Shown: positions 15,572 to 15,621 of the stretch, piece after piece
Layout: the number at the start of each line of letters is the position of its first letter
Numbering within the stretch: position 1 is the first letter of the stretch
NCBI GenBank assembly: GCA_037447655.1
Contig: JBBHKE010003132.1
Span: 97,171 to 112,791, forward strand
Direction: 5' to 3'
Length of the DNA stretch: 15,621 nucleotides
Source of the DNA: Zygnema cylindricum
Taxonomy: Eukaryota > Streptophyta > Zygnematophyceae > Zygnematales > Zygnemataceae
The notes under the pieces: generated by a model
Told to the model about the DNA's origin: nothing
Seen by the model: the letters and a program-made list of their open reading frames with translations, nothing else
The model's database searches: none
Translations under genes and position numbers: made by a program

Positions 15572-15621
15572 TTCCCTCCCTCCCTCACTCCCGCCCCCTC
15601 CCTTCCCCCCTCACTCACTCC
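15572..15621 (+). repeat. Pyrimidine tract at the window edge
   Basis: CCCTCCCTCCCTCACTCCC-type sequence that runs off the end of the window. Confidence 0.85.

Overview
The window reads as nuclear DNA of a green plant (streptophyte). The only intact gene I can support is a small two-exon gene at 3703-4281. It encodes a DUF3339-type membrane protein, a family I know from land plants. Almost everything else is transposon debris and simple sequence: broken Ty1/copia-type LTR retrotransposons, tRNA-derived SINE-like elements, foldback or MITE-like elements, and very long strand-biased purine/pyrimidine tracts. I cannot name the species. The repeat content and the many CGTACGG words would suit a seed-free plant or charophyte alga, but that is a guess.

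Layout. 1-1730: minus-strand Copia reverse transcriptase relics, split by a 784-bp insertion of three diverged tRNA-like SINE units (553-1336), with an RNase H relic on the other side of the proximal RT piece. 1890-2610: paired palindromes, a 52-bp tandem duplication and a strong hairpin. 3172-3362: a 191-bp foldback element just upstream of the gene promoter. 3512-4281: promoter (CCAAT, G-box, TATA) and the DUF3339 gene. 5020-5620: facing purine and pyrimidine tracts. 5840-6144: Copia integrase relic, cut by a solo LTR (6145-6879) with a 5-bp target duplication. 6885-7547: 660 bp of pyrimidine tract. 7548-10035: a Copia gag-protease relic carrying two further insertions, a SINE (8539-8760) and a second solo LTR (8799-9374, with an array of hairpins). 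A relative of that SINE lies inverted upstream (7625-7817). The relic ends in a (TA)39 microsatellite.

10150-15621: AT-rich sequence, a 600-bp GGGAGA/GGGGTG tract, a 547-bp element with about 145-bp terminal inverted repeats (12177-12723), a 109-bp run that is all C except one T (13581-13689), more purine tracts, and a second foldback-like unit near 14374-14678. I see no protein gene there.

History. The nesting allows an order of events: Copia copies inserted and decayed, then SINEs and solo LTRs landed inside them, and simple-sequence tracts expanded at or near their edges. I found no coherent multi-gene system. The most interesting material is the nested-insertion record, the hairpin array inside an LTR, the paired palindromes, the long-TIR element and the extreme poly(C).
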